Positions 53,588 through 61,380 of a stretch of DNA of 64,000 nucleotides are shown piece by piece (the first letter of the stretch is position 1; every line of letters starts with the position of its first letter). The stretch comes from UBA5336 sp038745855 (lineage in GTDB: Bacteria; Pseudomonadota; Alphaproteobacteria; Caulobacterales; Hyphomonadaceae): the NCBI GenBank assembly GCA_038745855.1, contig JBCDLC010000003.1, positions 1-64,000 on the forward strand. Reading direction: 5' to 3'. Made by a program: the position numbers and the translations under genes. A model generated the notes under the pieces. The model ran no database searches. It saw only the letters and a program-made list of their open reading frames with translations, and was not told the origin of the DNA.

Positions 53588-55381
53588 ATGGGCACAGCGA
53601 CGATCGACAAGGACGCCATTCGGGAGAAATACCGGGTCGAGCGCGACAAGCGCCTGCGCGCCGATGGAAACGACCAATACCAGCGCCTCGAAGGCAAATT
53701 CGCTGATCTCGCCACCGATCCGCACACGCCACAGAAGGACCGTGCCCCGGTTACAGACCATGTCACCTTCGCCTTTGTCGGCGGCGGCTTTGCCGGGCTC
53801 GTCGTAGGCGCCCGGCTCAAGGAAGCGGGTATTGATGACGTCCGCATCATCGAGAAGGGCGGCGATGTCGGCGGCACCTGGTACTGGAACCGCTATCCCG
53901 GTGCCCAATGCGATACCGCCGCCATGATCTACCTGCCCTTGCTCGAAGAAACCGGGCACATGCCGACGGAGAAATACGTCCACGCTCCCGAGATCCGCGC
54001 CCACTGCCAGACCATCGCCGAGCACTTCGGCCTCTACGACAAGGCGCTCTTCCACACCGAAGTCACACACCTCGAATGGCAGGCCGAGACGTCTGTCTGG
54101 CGCGTGCGCACCTCCCGCGGCGACGACTTCACGGCCAAATATATCGGCATGGGCACCGGCCCGCTGCACGTGGCGAAACTGCCTGGCATCGAAGGCATCG
54201 AAACGTTCAAGGGCCACACCTTCCACACCAGCCGCTGGGACTATGACTACACCGGCGGAACGCCGGACGGCGCGCCCTTGGACAAGCTCGCCGACAAGCG
54301 CGTCGCCATCATCGGCACCGGCGCCACTTCGGTGCAATGCGTGCCCCACGTCGCCAAGGCCGCAGGGCGCCTCTACGTCGTGCAGCGCACGCCCTCCTCC
54401 GTGGATGCGCGCAATAATGAACCGATCGACCCTGCCTGGTTCGAGTCCATCGCGACCCCGGGTTGGCAACAGCGCTGGTTTGACAATTTCGTCGAAAACC
54501 AATCCCTCGGCATGCCCACCGAAGACCTGGTCAGCGACGGCTGGACCGAGATGTCCCGCCGCATCCGCGAGAAGGTGATGGGTCTCCCCCCGGAACAGCG
54601 CACACCGGAGGGCATGCTCGCCGCCTTCGAAGACGCCGATTTCGAGAAGATGGACGAGATCCGCACCCGCGCCGAAACCCTCGTCGACGACAAACAGACC
54701 GCAGAGAACCTCAAGGCCTGGTACCGCCAACTCTGCAAGCGGCCCTGCTTCCACGATGCCTACCTGCAGGCCTTCAACGAACCCGGCACAACCCTTGTCG
54801 ACACCGACGGCAAGGGCGTCGAGCGCATTACCGAGACAGGCTTCGTCGTCAATGGCAAGCACTACGACGTTGACTGCATCATCTACGCATCGGGCTTCGA
54901 AGTCGGCTCGGAGTATACCGCGCGCGCCGGGTTCGACCTCACAGGCCGCGACGGCAAGACCCTGTCAGACCATTGGGACGACGGCATGCGCACCCTGCAC
55001 GGGCTCCACATGCATGGCTTCCCCAATGCCTTCATGGTGCAGTTCAGCCAGGCCGCAAATCTCATCTCGAACGTACCGCACAACATCGTCGATCACGCCA
55101 ACACGATCGCCGCCATTGTCAGCCACGCCGAGCGCGAAGGCTTCGCCGAAATTGAGCCAACGGCCAATGCCGAGAGCGACTGGGTGGATTTCATCCTCAC
55201 CGGTGAAGGCATGCTGATCGGCTCAACCGAATGCACGCCCGGCTATTACAACAATGAGGGCCAGGGCCTCACCGACAAGAACCGCTCGGGCCTCGGCCAC
55301 CCCGCCGGTGCAGGCGCCTTCTTCGACCACATCAAGCGCTGGCGCGAGTCCGGCACCTTCGAAGGCCTTGAGTTCCGCTGA
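53588..55381 (+). CDS. Flavin-containing (Baeyer-Villiger-type) monooxygenase
   Basis: A 597-residue FAD/NADPH enzyme resembling cyclohexanone and related ketone monooxygenases. The FAD-binding glycine motif FVGGGFAGLVVGARL is near residue 60. The Baeyer-Villiger fingerprint FxGxxxHxxxW is present as FKGHTFHTSRW near residue 207, followed by a second nucleotide site IIGTGATSVQ. It inserts oxygen beside a carbonyl group, forming an ester or lactone; the ketone is unknown. GGGAGGACG precedes the ATG. An N-terminal extension of about 55 residues is typical of the larger members. Confidence 0.92.
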   Translation: MGTATIDKDAIREKYRVERDKRLRADGNDQYQRLEGKFADLATDPHTPQKDRAPVTDHVTFAFVGGGFAGLVVGARLKEAGIDDVRIIEKGGDVGGTWYWNRYPGAQCDTAAMIYLPLLEETGHMPTEKYVHAPEIRAHCQTIAEHFGLYDKALFHTEVTHLEWQAETSVWRVRTSRGDDFTAKYIGMGTGPLHVAKLPGIEGIETFKGHTFHTSRWDYDYTGGTPDGAPLDKLADKRVAIIGTGATSVQCVPHVAKAAGRLYVVQRTPSSVDARNNEPIDPAWFESIATPGWQQRWFDNFVENQSLGMPTEDLVSDGWTEMSRRIREKVMGLPPEQRTPEGMLAAFEDADFEKMDEIRTRAETLVDDKQTAENLKAWYRQLCKRPCFHDAYLQAFNEPGTTLVDTDGKGVERITETGFVVNGKHYDVDCIIYASGFEVGSEYTARAGFDLTGRDGKTLSDHWDDGMRTLHGLHMHGFPNAFMVQFSQAANLISNVPHNIVDHANTIAAIVSHAEREGFAEIEPTANAESDWVDFILTGEGMLIGSTECTPGYYNNEGQGLTDKNRSGLGHPAGAGAFFDHIKRWRESGTFEGLEFR

Positions 55382-55407
55382 CGGGGGCGATCGGCCCACA
55401 CTGACCC

Positions 55408-57195
55408 TTATTCCGCTTCAAACACCGCCATCACATCGTGCAGCGCTTGCACGATGGCGATGGTGAACCCCGCCGTGTCGGTCTTCTCAGACCGCCGGAA
55501 GCTCGACACGCTGAAGTGCAGCTCGTCGGGCTTCACCACATAGGCGACGCCATAGCCATCCTCCATCACCGGCCCGAAATGGTTGCAGAAAGCGGTCTTC
55601 AGCGGCACTTGCGCCGTCGAAAGCTCCCAGCCCCGGCGATAGATCTCTTCACCGAACAGCGCCGGCAGGTCCGTGATCCCCTGCGTCTTCGCCATCAGCG
55701 TCAGGCCCAACAGGTGCCGGTCCACCCCAAACCCGGCCGACGCGTCCTTGCCCCGCTTGGAATGCTCCGCAAACGCCGCCCGCACCAGCGCCGCCTTCTC
55801 GGCCATCGGCACCACATCATTATCGATCGCCTTCGCCAGCGCGAGCGCCTCGTTCGACGCCACCCGAATCGTCTCGGTCCGTCCAATCTTGTACATCCGC
55901 GTCGAAGCGGACTCATAGGTCTTTCCAAGCCGGCCATAGGTCCGGTAGTAGGCAATCTGGATCGCCATCTGGATCACCGGGTCCGGCCCGGTCTTGAAGG
56001 TCTTGATCCGGTCCTTCCCGAACGCGTCGAAATTCGTGACCTGCAGGTCCAGATCCGCAATCTGCCGGTTGAACGCGTCCACCGCCGCATCCACCGCCGT
56101 GAACGCCTTCGCATCAAGCGTCACGTGCAGCCGCTTCGGCGCCGGCTCATCGCTCGTCGTCCGCGCCACCTCTGTCACCTGCGGCGTCGCGATCCGGTCG
56201 AGCAGCGGACACCACGCCCCCGCATCCACCGGCGAGTGCTCACCATGCAGCACCATGCGCCCTTCCCGGTCGACCACCAACGTCAGCGCCTTGTCGAACC
56301 AGCGGCCGCCCGGGCGCCCATGCAGTCCCTCCCGGCCCAGCGCCGTGAAGTCCTCGCACGCCACATCGTCCACACACACATGGAACAGCGCGCTCTCGAT
56401 CACGCCCAGCGTCATCTTGTTGTGCGGGTCCTCCCGCAAATGATCGCGCACCCCGGCCCAGGTCGGCCGGTCAATCGCTGTCAGGGCCGCCAGCGCCGGC
56501 GCCCCATTCTCCTTCGGCGCCCGCGCCGTGATGATCCGCCGGAATTGCACGGCGAGGTCCTCGATCGGAAGCGGCTGACCGGCCCCATCCAGCACATCGA
56601 ACGTGTAGAGCCGGTTGTTCCGCAGCACCACGATATGGCGCACGTGGTAATAGGTCTCGCTCAGATCACCATCGGCGCCCGGCACCCGGTTTGTCGCAAA
56701 AAACCGCTTCAACAAAGACATGTCGAGGCCAGACCCGTCCCGCTGGGTCTCTGGCGGGAACGTCCCCGCCTGTATCTCCGCATGGAAACTTGCTGCCCCG
56801 AACGTCACCTCCGCCGCCCGCAGTGCCTGGTTCCCCGTCGGGTGGCGCGCATCGCAGGAAATCGCGATGGAGGAATTGATCGGCAGCGGGTCGGGCCAGG
56901 CGAGATAGGCGTTCTGGTCCCACCACTCCGACAGCCAGTTGTCATGGGTCTCCCCACGCACTTCCAAACCGGCCTGAAGCTGCTCGGTCACCGTCCCGGG
57001 CGTCAGCATTTCCGCTACCGCTTCCCCGGTCTTCGCCAGTTCCGCTGCGCTCAAAAGCGGCGCCACACTCTCTACATAGCGCGCCAGCGTATCCCGCAGC
57101 GGCGGCACCGGCAGGGGCGGCAGGCGGTCATACAGCGAGAACGTGCCGCCATCCTTGGCGGTCTCGGTCGAGATGTTGGTGATCGTATCGGCCAT
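55408..57195 (-). CDS. Choline/carnitine O-acyltransferase family protein
   Basis: A 595-residue protein of a family that is mainly eukaryotic. The N-terminus has YDRLPPLPVPPLRDTLARYV, as in carnitine acyltransferases. The catalytic His lies in HGEHSPVDAG. The C-terminal half has YGRLGKTYESASTRMYKIGRTETIR, the family's carnitine/CoA-binding signature. It would move an acyl group between CoA and carnitine or a similar alcohol. No N-terminal membrane segments or targeting peptide are seen. It is convergent with the monooxygenase gene, 26 bp apart. Confidence 0.9.
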   Translation of the reverse strand: MADTITNISTETAKDGGTFSLYDRLPPLPVPPLRDTLARYVESVAPLLSAAELAKTGEAVAEMLTPGTVTEQLQAGLEVRGETHDNWLSEWWDQNAYLAWPDPLPINSSIAISCDARHPTGNQALRAAEVTFGAASFHAEIQAGTFPPETQRDGSGLDMSLLKRFFATNRVPGADGDLSETYYHVRHIVVLRNNRLYTFDVLDGAGQPLPIEDLAVQFRRIITARAPKENGAPALAALTAIDRPTWAGVRDHLREDPHNKMTLGVIESALFHVCVDDVACEDFTALGREGLHGRPGGRWFDKALTLVVDREGRMVLHGEHSPVDAGAWCPLLDRIATPQVTEVARTTSDEPAPKRLHVTLDAKAFTAVDAAVDAFNRQIADLDLQVTNFDAFGKDRIKTFKTGPDPVIQMAIQIAYYRTYGRLGKTYESASTRMYKIGRTETIRVASNEALALAKAIDNDVVPMAEKAALVRAAFAEHSKRGKDASAGFGVDRHLLGLTLMAKTQGITDLPALFGEEIYRRGWELSTAQVPLKTAFCNHFGPVMEDGYGVAYVVKPDELHFSVSSFRRSEKTDTAGFTIAIVQALHDVMAVFEAE

Positions 57196-57440
57196 GGCGG
57201 GTCCGGTCCCCAGAGGAAAGGTTTGTGGTTAGAGGTTTCGCTACGCTACCGCGCGGATAAAGACCGGGATTCCGCCCCGCAAAGAACCCCTGGCGCAAAG
57301 GAACAGGGAACCAGCGCCCTGAACCCCACAGATACCGCTCAACCATTCACATGCCCGCGGTCACGCCCTGCACTTATCCAACAGCAATTTTCGGAAAACC
57401 CTATTTTAAACAGAGACTTGAAAGAAAAGCGCGCCTCCTA

Positions 57441-57469
57441 ATCCTCCCCCTTTCCCCCCATGCTAATCT
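57441..57469 (+). promoter_or_regulatory. Candidate leaderless promoter (ATCCTC-N17-TAATCT)
   Basis: ATCCTC (57441-57446), a 17-nt spacer and TAATCT (57464-57469) lie 7 nt before the ATG at 57477. The box continues as ATCCTCCCCCTT, nearly identical to ATCCTCCCCCTC before 25433. There is no Shine-Dalgarno between -10 and ATG. Confidence 0.55.
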
Positions 57470-57476
57470 ACCGCCC

Positions 57477-58259
57477 ATGGACCGGCCGCACCCACCTACC
57501 CTTGCCGAACAGACCCTCAGACGCCTTGGGGGATGGCTGCGCATGGTCGGCCGCACCATCGCCGGCCTCACGCCGGAAACGATGATTACCGCAGCAACGC
57601 GCCGCACCTTGAGGCGCGAACTCCGCCTGCTCGAAGCGGTCGCCCGGCGTCTGGCCTGGCTGATGGCAGACACCGTGACTCTACCGCCAGCCCGTCCCAC
57701 GGCTGCCGAAAGCCCGCCCTCCGGCACGCCGCACGACCCCCGCGACATCCGCCGACCAGCTCCATCGCCATCGCCGACGCCAGCGGAACCCTCCGCCGAA
57801 CGCCGCAGCGCCGCGCGCCCCCTGATCCCCCTCACCGAACCACCCCCGGCGCTGCCGCCCGGATGGGGGAGCCGAAATCACACTCAAAACCTGGCCGCAA
57901 ATCGCGGGGCGAGCCACCTCTGGCCGCCGCACGACGAAATCGATGACCGGCTCGTCCCTGCCGGTGCGCTCGGCGCCCGTTATGCCGCGCTGGAGCTTTT
58001 CGCAGAGGACCCGGAGCCAATGTATCGCCGCATGGCCATCTGGTTCCGGCGCAAACAACGTGAGCGCCTTCGGCAGAGCGCCAACCCGTCCGATAAGCGA
58101 TACCGGCCCCGCCTTCGCCTCTTACCGGCGCCCGCACGCATGCGCGCCATCTCCACCGGGCTGCCACAGCTTGAAGACGTGCTCTGGTTCCTGCATGCGA
58201 CGGTGCACAATCGGGCTCGTCCACCAGATCCATCGATGACTGGTCTTCAAGGCGCCTGA
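57477..58259 (+). CDS. Arg-rich protein of unknown function, paralogue of the protein at 25433
   Basis: A 260-residue basic protein without a known domain. An Arg/Leu-rich helical segment (about 38-64, RRTLRRELRLLEAVARRLAW) is followed by a Pro/Ser/Ala-rich linker (about 68-165) and a second Arg-rich segment from residue 168 (RYAALELFAEDPEPMYRRMA, then RRKQRERLRQ). This second segment aligns without gaps to the protein at 25433. The last 50 residues include LEDVLWFLHATVHN. The upstream frame is open to 57351 but unsupported; the promoter position fixes 57477. DNA/RNA or envelope binding is possible from charge alone. Confidence 0.65.
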   Translation: MDRPHPPTLAEQTLRRLGGWLRMVGRTIAGLTPETMITAATRRTLRRELRLLEAVARRLAWLMADTVTLPPARPTAAESPPSGTPHDPRDIRRPAPSPSPTPAEPSAERRSAARPLIPLTEPPPALPPGWGSRNHTQNLAANRGASHLWPPHDEIDDRLVPAGALGARYAALELFAEDPEPMYRRMAIWFRRKQRERLRQSANPSDKRYRPRLRLLPAPARMRAISTGLPQLEDVLWFLHATVHNRARPPDPSMTGLQGA

Positions 58260-58311
58260 CGCGCTCCAGAGACAAATAAGCGCCGGCTGACCGTATCCCG
58301 TGCAGCCCGCG

Positions 58312-59295
58312 TTAATCGCCGAGTTCGAACGCCAGCGCGGCCGCTCCGATGAGCGGGGCCTCCGCGGCGTGGAGGATTCGAACCGGCACTTCCGCGATCC
58401 AGTCCGACCGTTTGCCGCGCGCGCGAAAGCGCTCCACCGCCTCGGACGTTCTCAGCCACGCGCCCATATGCTCAGCCACACCGCCCGTCAGCACGACCCC
58501 GCCCTGGGCCCCCGTGATCAGCGCCGCATCGCCCGCCGCGCCCATAATCGCCCGTGCCCGCAGGGCGCACACTTCGGCACAGACCGGATCCCCCGCCTCG
58601 GCCTGCGCCAGAACATCGCCCGCCGCCAGATCCCGGCGCGCCTGCCCATGGAGATCGCTGACCACGTCCAGGACACGCGGCAGCCATCCGCCAGACACGA
58701 CCGCTTCGGTGGACACAAAGCCATGCTCAGCGAAGAGCCGTTCGGCAATCTCGGCCTCCCTCTGGGTCCTTGCCGCAAAGCCAGCATGCCCCCCCTCCCC
58801 GGTCAGCACCCGCCAGCCGCCACCCGCGGTGGGAACCAGGGTCGAGACACCAAATCCCGTGCCCGGACCGGTCACCAACACCGGCGCGTCCCCCACCCCG
58901 CGCCCATCGAGCACGGTCTCGAAGGCGTCCGCTGCCATCTCGGGGACGGCCCGGGCCATGGCGGCGAAATCATTGACGAGGCTTACGGCAGGGATGCCCA
59001 TCGCCTGTTCAAGGTCGCCGGGCCGGATTGTTGGCCAGTCCCGGTTGGTCAGGGTCACCGACCCGTCGGCCAAGGGCGGTCCCGCCAACGCAAAGAGGGC
59101 ACGCGGCGGTACCGGCCCAAAGTCTTGGGAAAGAGGCGCTTGCGAAAGATACGCCGACAGGACCTCGGCAAAGGCGGTGTACGATGCATTCGGAAACGTT
59201 CGAAAAGCCTCGAGCACAATTCCGGCGTCACCGCGGTGGGCGACGGCGAACCGGCTTCGGGTGCCGCCCACATCACCGACAAGGACCCTGCCCAT
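58312..59295 (-). CDS. glk: Glucokinase
   Basis: A 327-residue bacterial glucokinase (Glk family, ASKHA fold). LVGDVGGTRSRFAV is the phosphate-1 loop, TNRDWP and LVNDFAAMARAVP line the glucose site with the catalytic Asp, GPGTGFGVS is the adenosine-side loop, and GEGGHAGFA closes the active site. It phosphorylates glucose with ATP. Its ATG overlaps the stop of the upstream 6-phosphogluconolactonase gene (TGATG), so translation is probably coupled. Confidence 0.93.
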   Translation of the reverse strand: MGRVLVGDVGGTRSRFAVAHRGDAGIVLEAFRTFPNASYTAFAEVLSAYLSQAPLSQDFGPVPPRALFALAGPPLADGSVTLTNRDWPTIRPGDLEQAMGIPAVSLVNDFAAMARAVPEMAADAFETVLDGRGVGDAPVLVTGPGTGFGVSTLVPTAGGGWRVLTGEGGHAGFAARTQREAEIAERLFAEHGFVSTEAVVSGGWLPRVLDVVSDLHGQARRDLAAGDVLAQAEAGDPVCAEVCALRARAIMGAAGDAALITGAQGGVVLTGGVAEHMGAWLRTSEAVERFRARGKRSDWIAEVPVRILHAAEAPLIGAAALAFELGD

Positions 59296-59984
59296 CAGGG
59301 TGCCCAGACCGTGACCAACCGTTCGCCAAGGATCTCTTCGGCAACATGGATCGGCAAGCGGGCCTGGCGGTTCTCGAACAGGCGCCTTGCCTCGTCACCG
59401 GTGATGTACAGAAGGCCGACGCTCGCCGCATCAAGCGCACGACCGGTCACCGAGACCCGTTCCAGGCGGTCGTCGCCGACAGGGGGCTCAAGGGCTGCAA
59501 CGGCGTGCTCATTCTCCGGATCGAGGAAAAGATCCCAGTCGCCCCCTTTTGGCACCCAGGCCGCCGTCTGCCCGCGCGTATCGAGATCAAGCAGCACCAT
59601 CGGGCCAAGATCCATCAACCGGCCATACCGGCCCTGCAACCGCTCAGCGCCTGCTTCAGCGGTCTCATCGGGGGTCTTCATTGGAAGGAAATGGGCCGAA
59701 GCCGCCTGGTTCTGGAAGAGGGTCCGCACAAGCTGTCCGGCCCGCGACCGGGGGTGGCTCTGCTCGACCCAGACCTCATCGACGAGCCCGACATCAATCC
59801 GGGTCCAATCAAGGTCAGCACGGCTCAGGAGATCAAGGACCGTCGCCGGCACGGCGCCGCTTGTGATCAGCATCCCGGCATGGACATCCTGCTCGAGCTG
59901 GAGCCGGAGGACACCCTCCATGAAACCAGCGAGGAAGCACTCCGCATCCCTGCGATCAGAAAAGGTTCGAAGCGTTCCAGGCAT
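59295..59984 (-). CDS. pgl: 6-phosphogluconolactonase
   Basis: A 229-residue hydrolase that opens 6-phosphogluconolactone in the oxidative pentose phosphate/Entner-Doudoroff route. The start LRTFSDRRDAECFLAGFM, the LITSGAVPATVLDLLS segment and VGLVDEVWVEQSHPRSRAGQLV (the family's DERWV-like motif) are recognisable. An ATG ten codons upstream (60014) is possible. It is translationally coupled to glk. The usual partners zwf and edd are absent here. Divergent from hppD. Confidence 0.87.
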   Translation of the reverse strand: MPGTLRTFSDRRDAECFLAGFMEGVLRLQLEQDVHAGMLITSGAVPATVLDLLSRADLDWTRIDVGLVDEVWVEQSHPRSRAGQLVRTLFQNQAASAHFLPMKTPDETAEAGAERLQGRYGRLMDLGPMVLLDLDTRGQTAAWVPKGGDWDLFLDPENEHAVAALEPPVGDDRLERVSVTGRALDAASVGLLYITGDEARRLFENRQARLPIHVAEEILGERLVTVWAP

Positions 59985-60162
59985 ATCCGTTCCGTTGATC
60001 CCCGATTTAGACATGCCAGATATCGCCAGCCCATCGCCATTAAAAGCCGCTCATTTTGTCTCGTCTGGGAAAAAAGCAGTTCCCCGCCATAAGCGGGGCG
60101 GCGGCGCATGGGGCAATAGGGGTCAGGCCGCGGGTGCGCTATCGCCGAAATGGCACTTTTGG

Positions 60163-60190
60163 TTGCATTTGAAACTATTTGTGCTAATCA
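60163..60190 (+). promoter_or_regulatory. Candidate promoter of the HPPD gene
   Basis: TTGCAT (60163-60168) and TAATCA (60185-60190) are 16 nt apart, 36 nt upstream of the GTG start. The tract is AT-rich against a GC-rich background. Confidence 0.4.
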
Positions 60191-60225
60191 GGGGTCGTCT
60201 GAAAACGCACGAAGGAGCGCGACCC

Positions 60226-61329
60226 GTGGCTGACCTGTTCGACAATCCCGCTGGTTTGGACGGCTTCGAATTCATCGAATTTTCAGCCCCCGAGAAAGGC
60301 ATCCTTGAGCCTGCATTCAAGGCCATGGGTTTCACAGAAGTCGCGCGCCACCGCGCAAAGCATGTGTCGCTGTGGCGCCAGGGCGGGATCAACCTGATCA
60401 CAAACTACGAGCCAAAGTCCGCAGCCTGGTACTTCGCCCGCGAGCATGGTCCTTCGGCTTGCGGGATGGGCTTCCGAGTGCGCAATGCGCGGACGGCCTA
60501 TGACGGCTTGTTGCAGCGCGGTGCAGAGCCGGTGGACGTCAAGACCGGACCCATGGAACTGCACATCCCGGGCATTCGCGGAATTGGAAACTCAATCATC
60601 TACCTAGTCGACCGCTACGCCGACGAAGCCGGAAACGGCCTTTCGATCTACGACATCGATTTCGAGTACCTGCCGGGCGTTGAGCGTTTTCCGGAAGGGT
60701 GCGGTTTCCAACTCATCGATCACCTGACCCACAACGTCTATGGCGGTCGGATGGCCTATTGGGCGGATTTCTACGAGACGCTCTTCAACTTCCAGGAAAT
60801 CCGGTATTTCGACATCAAGGGCGAATACACAGGCCTCACATCCAAGGCGCTGACGGCGCCTGATGGCAAGATCCGTATCCCACTGAACGAAGAGGGCGAA
60901 AGCGGCAAAGGCCAGATCGAAGAATTCCTGCGCGCCTATAACGGCGAAGGAATCCAACACATCGCCCTTATCTGCGACGATCTCGTTGCGTGCTGGGACA
61001 AGCTCAAGGCCAACGGTGTTCCGTTCATGACGCCGCCGCCAGACACCTACTACGATATGTTGAGCGAGCGCCTGCCGGGCCATGGTGAGCCTGAGGACGC
61101 CCTCAAGGCGCGCGGCATCCTGCTGGATGGGACGACCGAGGATGGCACGCCACGTCTGTTGCTGCAGATCTTTGCGGAGCCGCGCGTTGGCCCCGTCTTC
61201 TTCGAATTCATCCAGCGCAAGGGTGACTACAAGCAGGGCTTCGGCGAAGGGAACTTCAAGGCCCTCTTCGAATCGATCGAGCGGGATCAAGTCAATCGCG
61301 GCGTCCTGAAAGTCGACGAACCCGCCTGA
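60226..61329 (+). CDS. hppD: 4-hydroxyphenylpyruvate dioxygenase
   Basis: A 367-residue Fe(II) dioxygenase that converts 4-hydroxyphenylpyruvate to homogentisate in tyrosine degradation. Two VOC-fold halves are present. The iron ligands appear as His in IDHLTHNV, His in GIQHIALICDD and Glu in FFEFIQRKGD; the C-terminal GFGEGNFKALFESIE helix gates the site. The start is a GTG at 60226 preceded by AAGGAG 9 nt upstream. The frame continues open far upstream, antisense to glk and pgl, but without family content. No homogentisate dioxygenase is adjacent in the window. Confidence 0.95.
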   Translation: MADLFDNPAGLDGFEFIEFSAPEKGILEPAFKAMGFTEVARHRAKHVSLWRQGGINLITNYEPKSAAWYFAREHGPSACGMGFRVRNARTAYDGLLQRGAEPVDVKTGPMELHIPGIRGIGNSIIYLVDRYADEAGNGLSIYDIDFEYLPGVERFPEGCGFQLIDHLTHNVYGGRMAYWADFYETLFNFQEIRYFDIKGEYTGLTSKALTAPDGKIRIPLNEEGESGKGQIEEFLRAYNGEGIQHIALICDDLVACWDKLKANGVPFMTPPPDTYYDMLSERLPGHGEPEDALKARGILLDGTTEDGTPRLLLQIFAEPRVGPVFFEFIQRKGDYKQGFGEGNFKALFESIERDQVNRGVLKVDEPA

Positions 61330-61380
61330 AGCCGCCGCGCCGCATCGGAACCAGTCAAGTGAGCGCCGGTGATCGCTCTC

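Noticed and set aside
55438..57441. 667-codon open frame on the plus strand
   Set aside because: Antisense to the carnitine-acyltransferase-like gene, whose catalytic motifs are clear; composition is a run of Arg/His/Pro as expected from a shadow.
58300..60225. Long open frame on the plus strand antisense to glk and pgl, continuous with hppD
   Set aside because: High GC leaves antisense frames open. The upstream part has no family content, while glk and pgl motifs on the other strand are unmistakable and hppD has its own GTG with AAGGAG.
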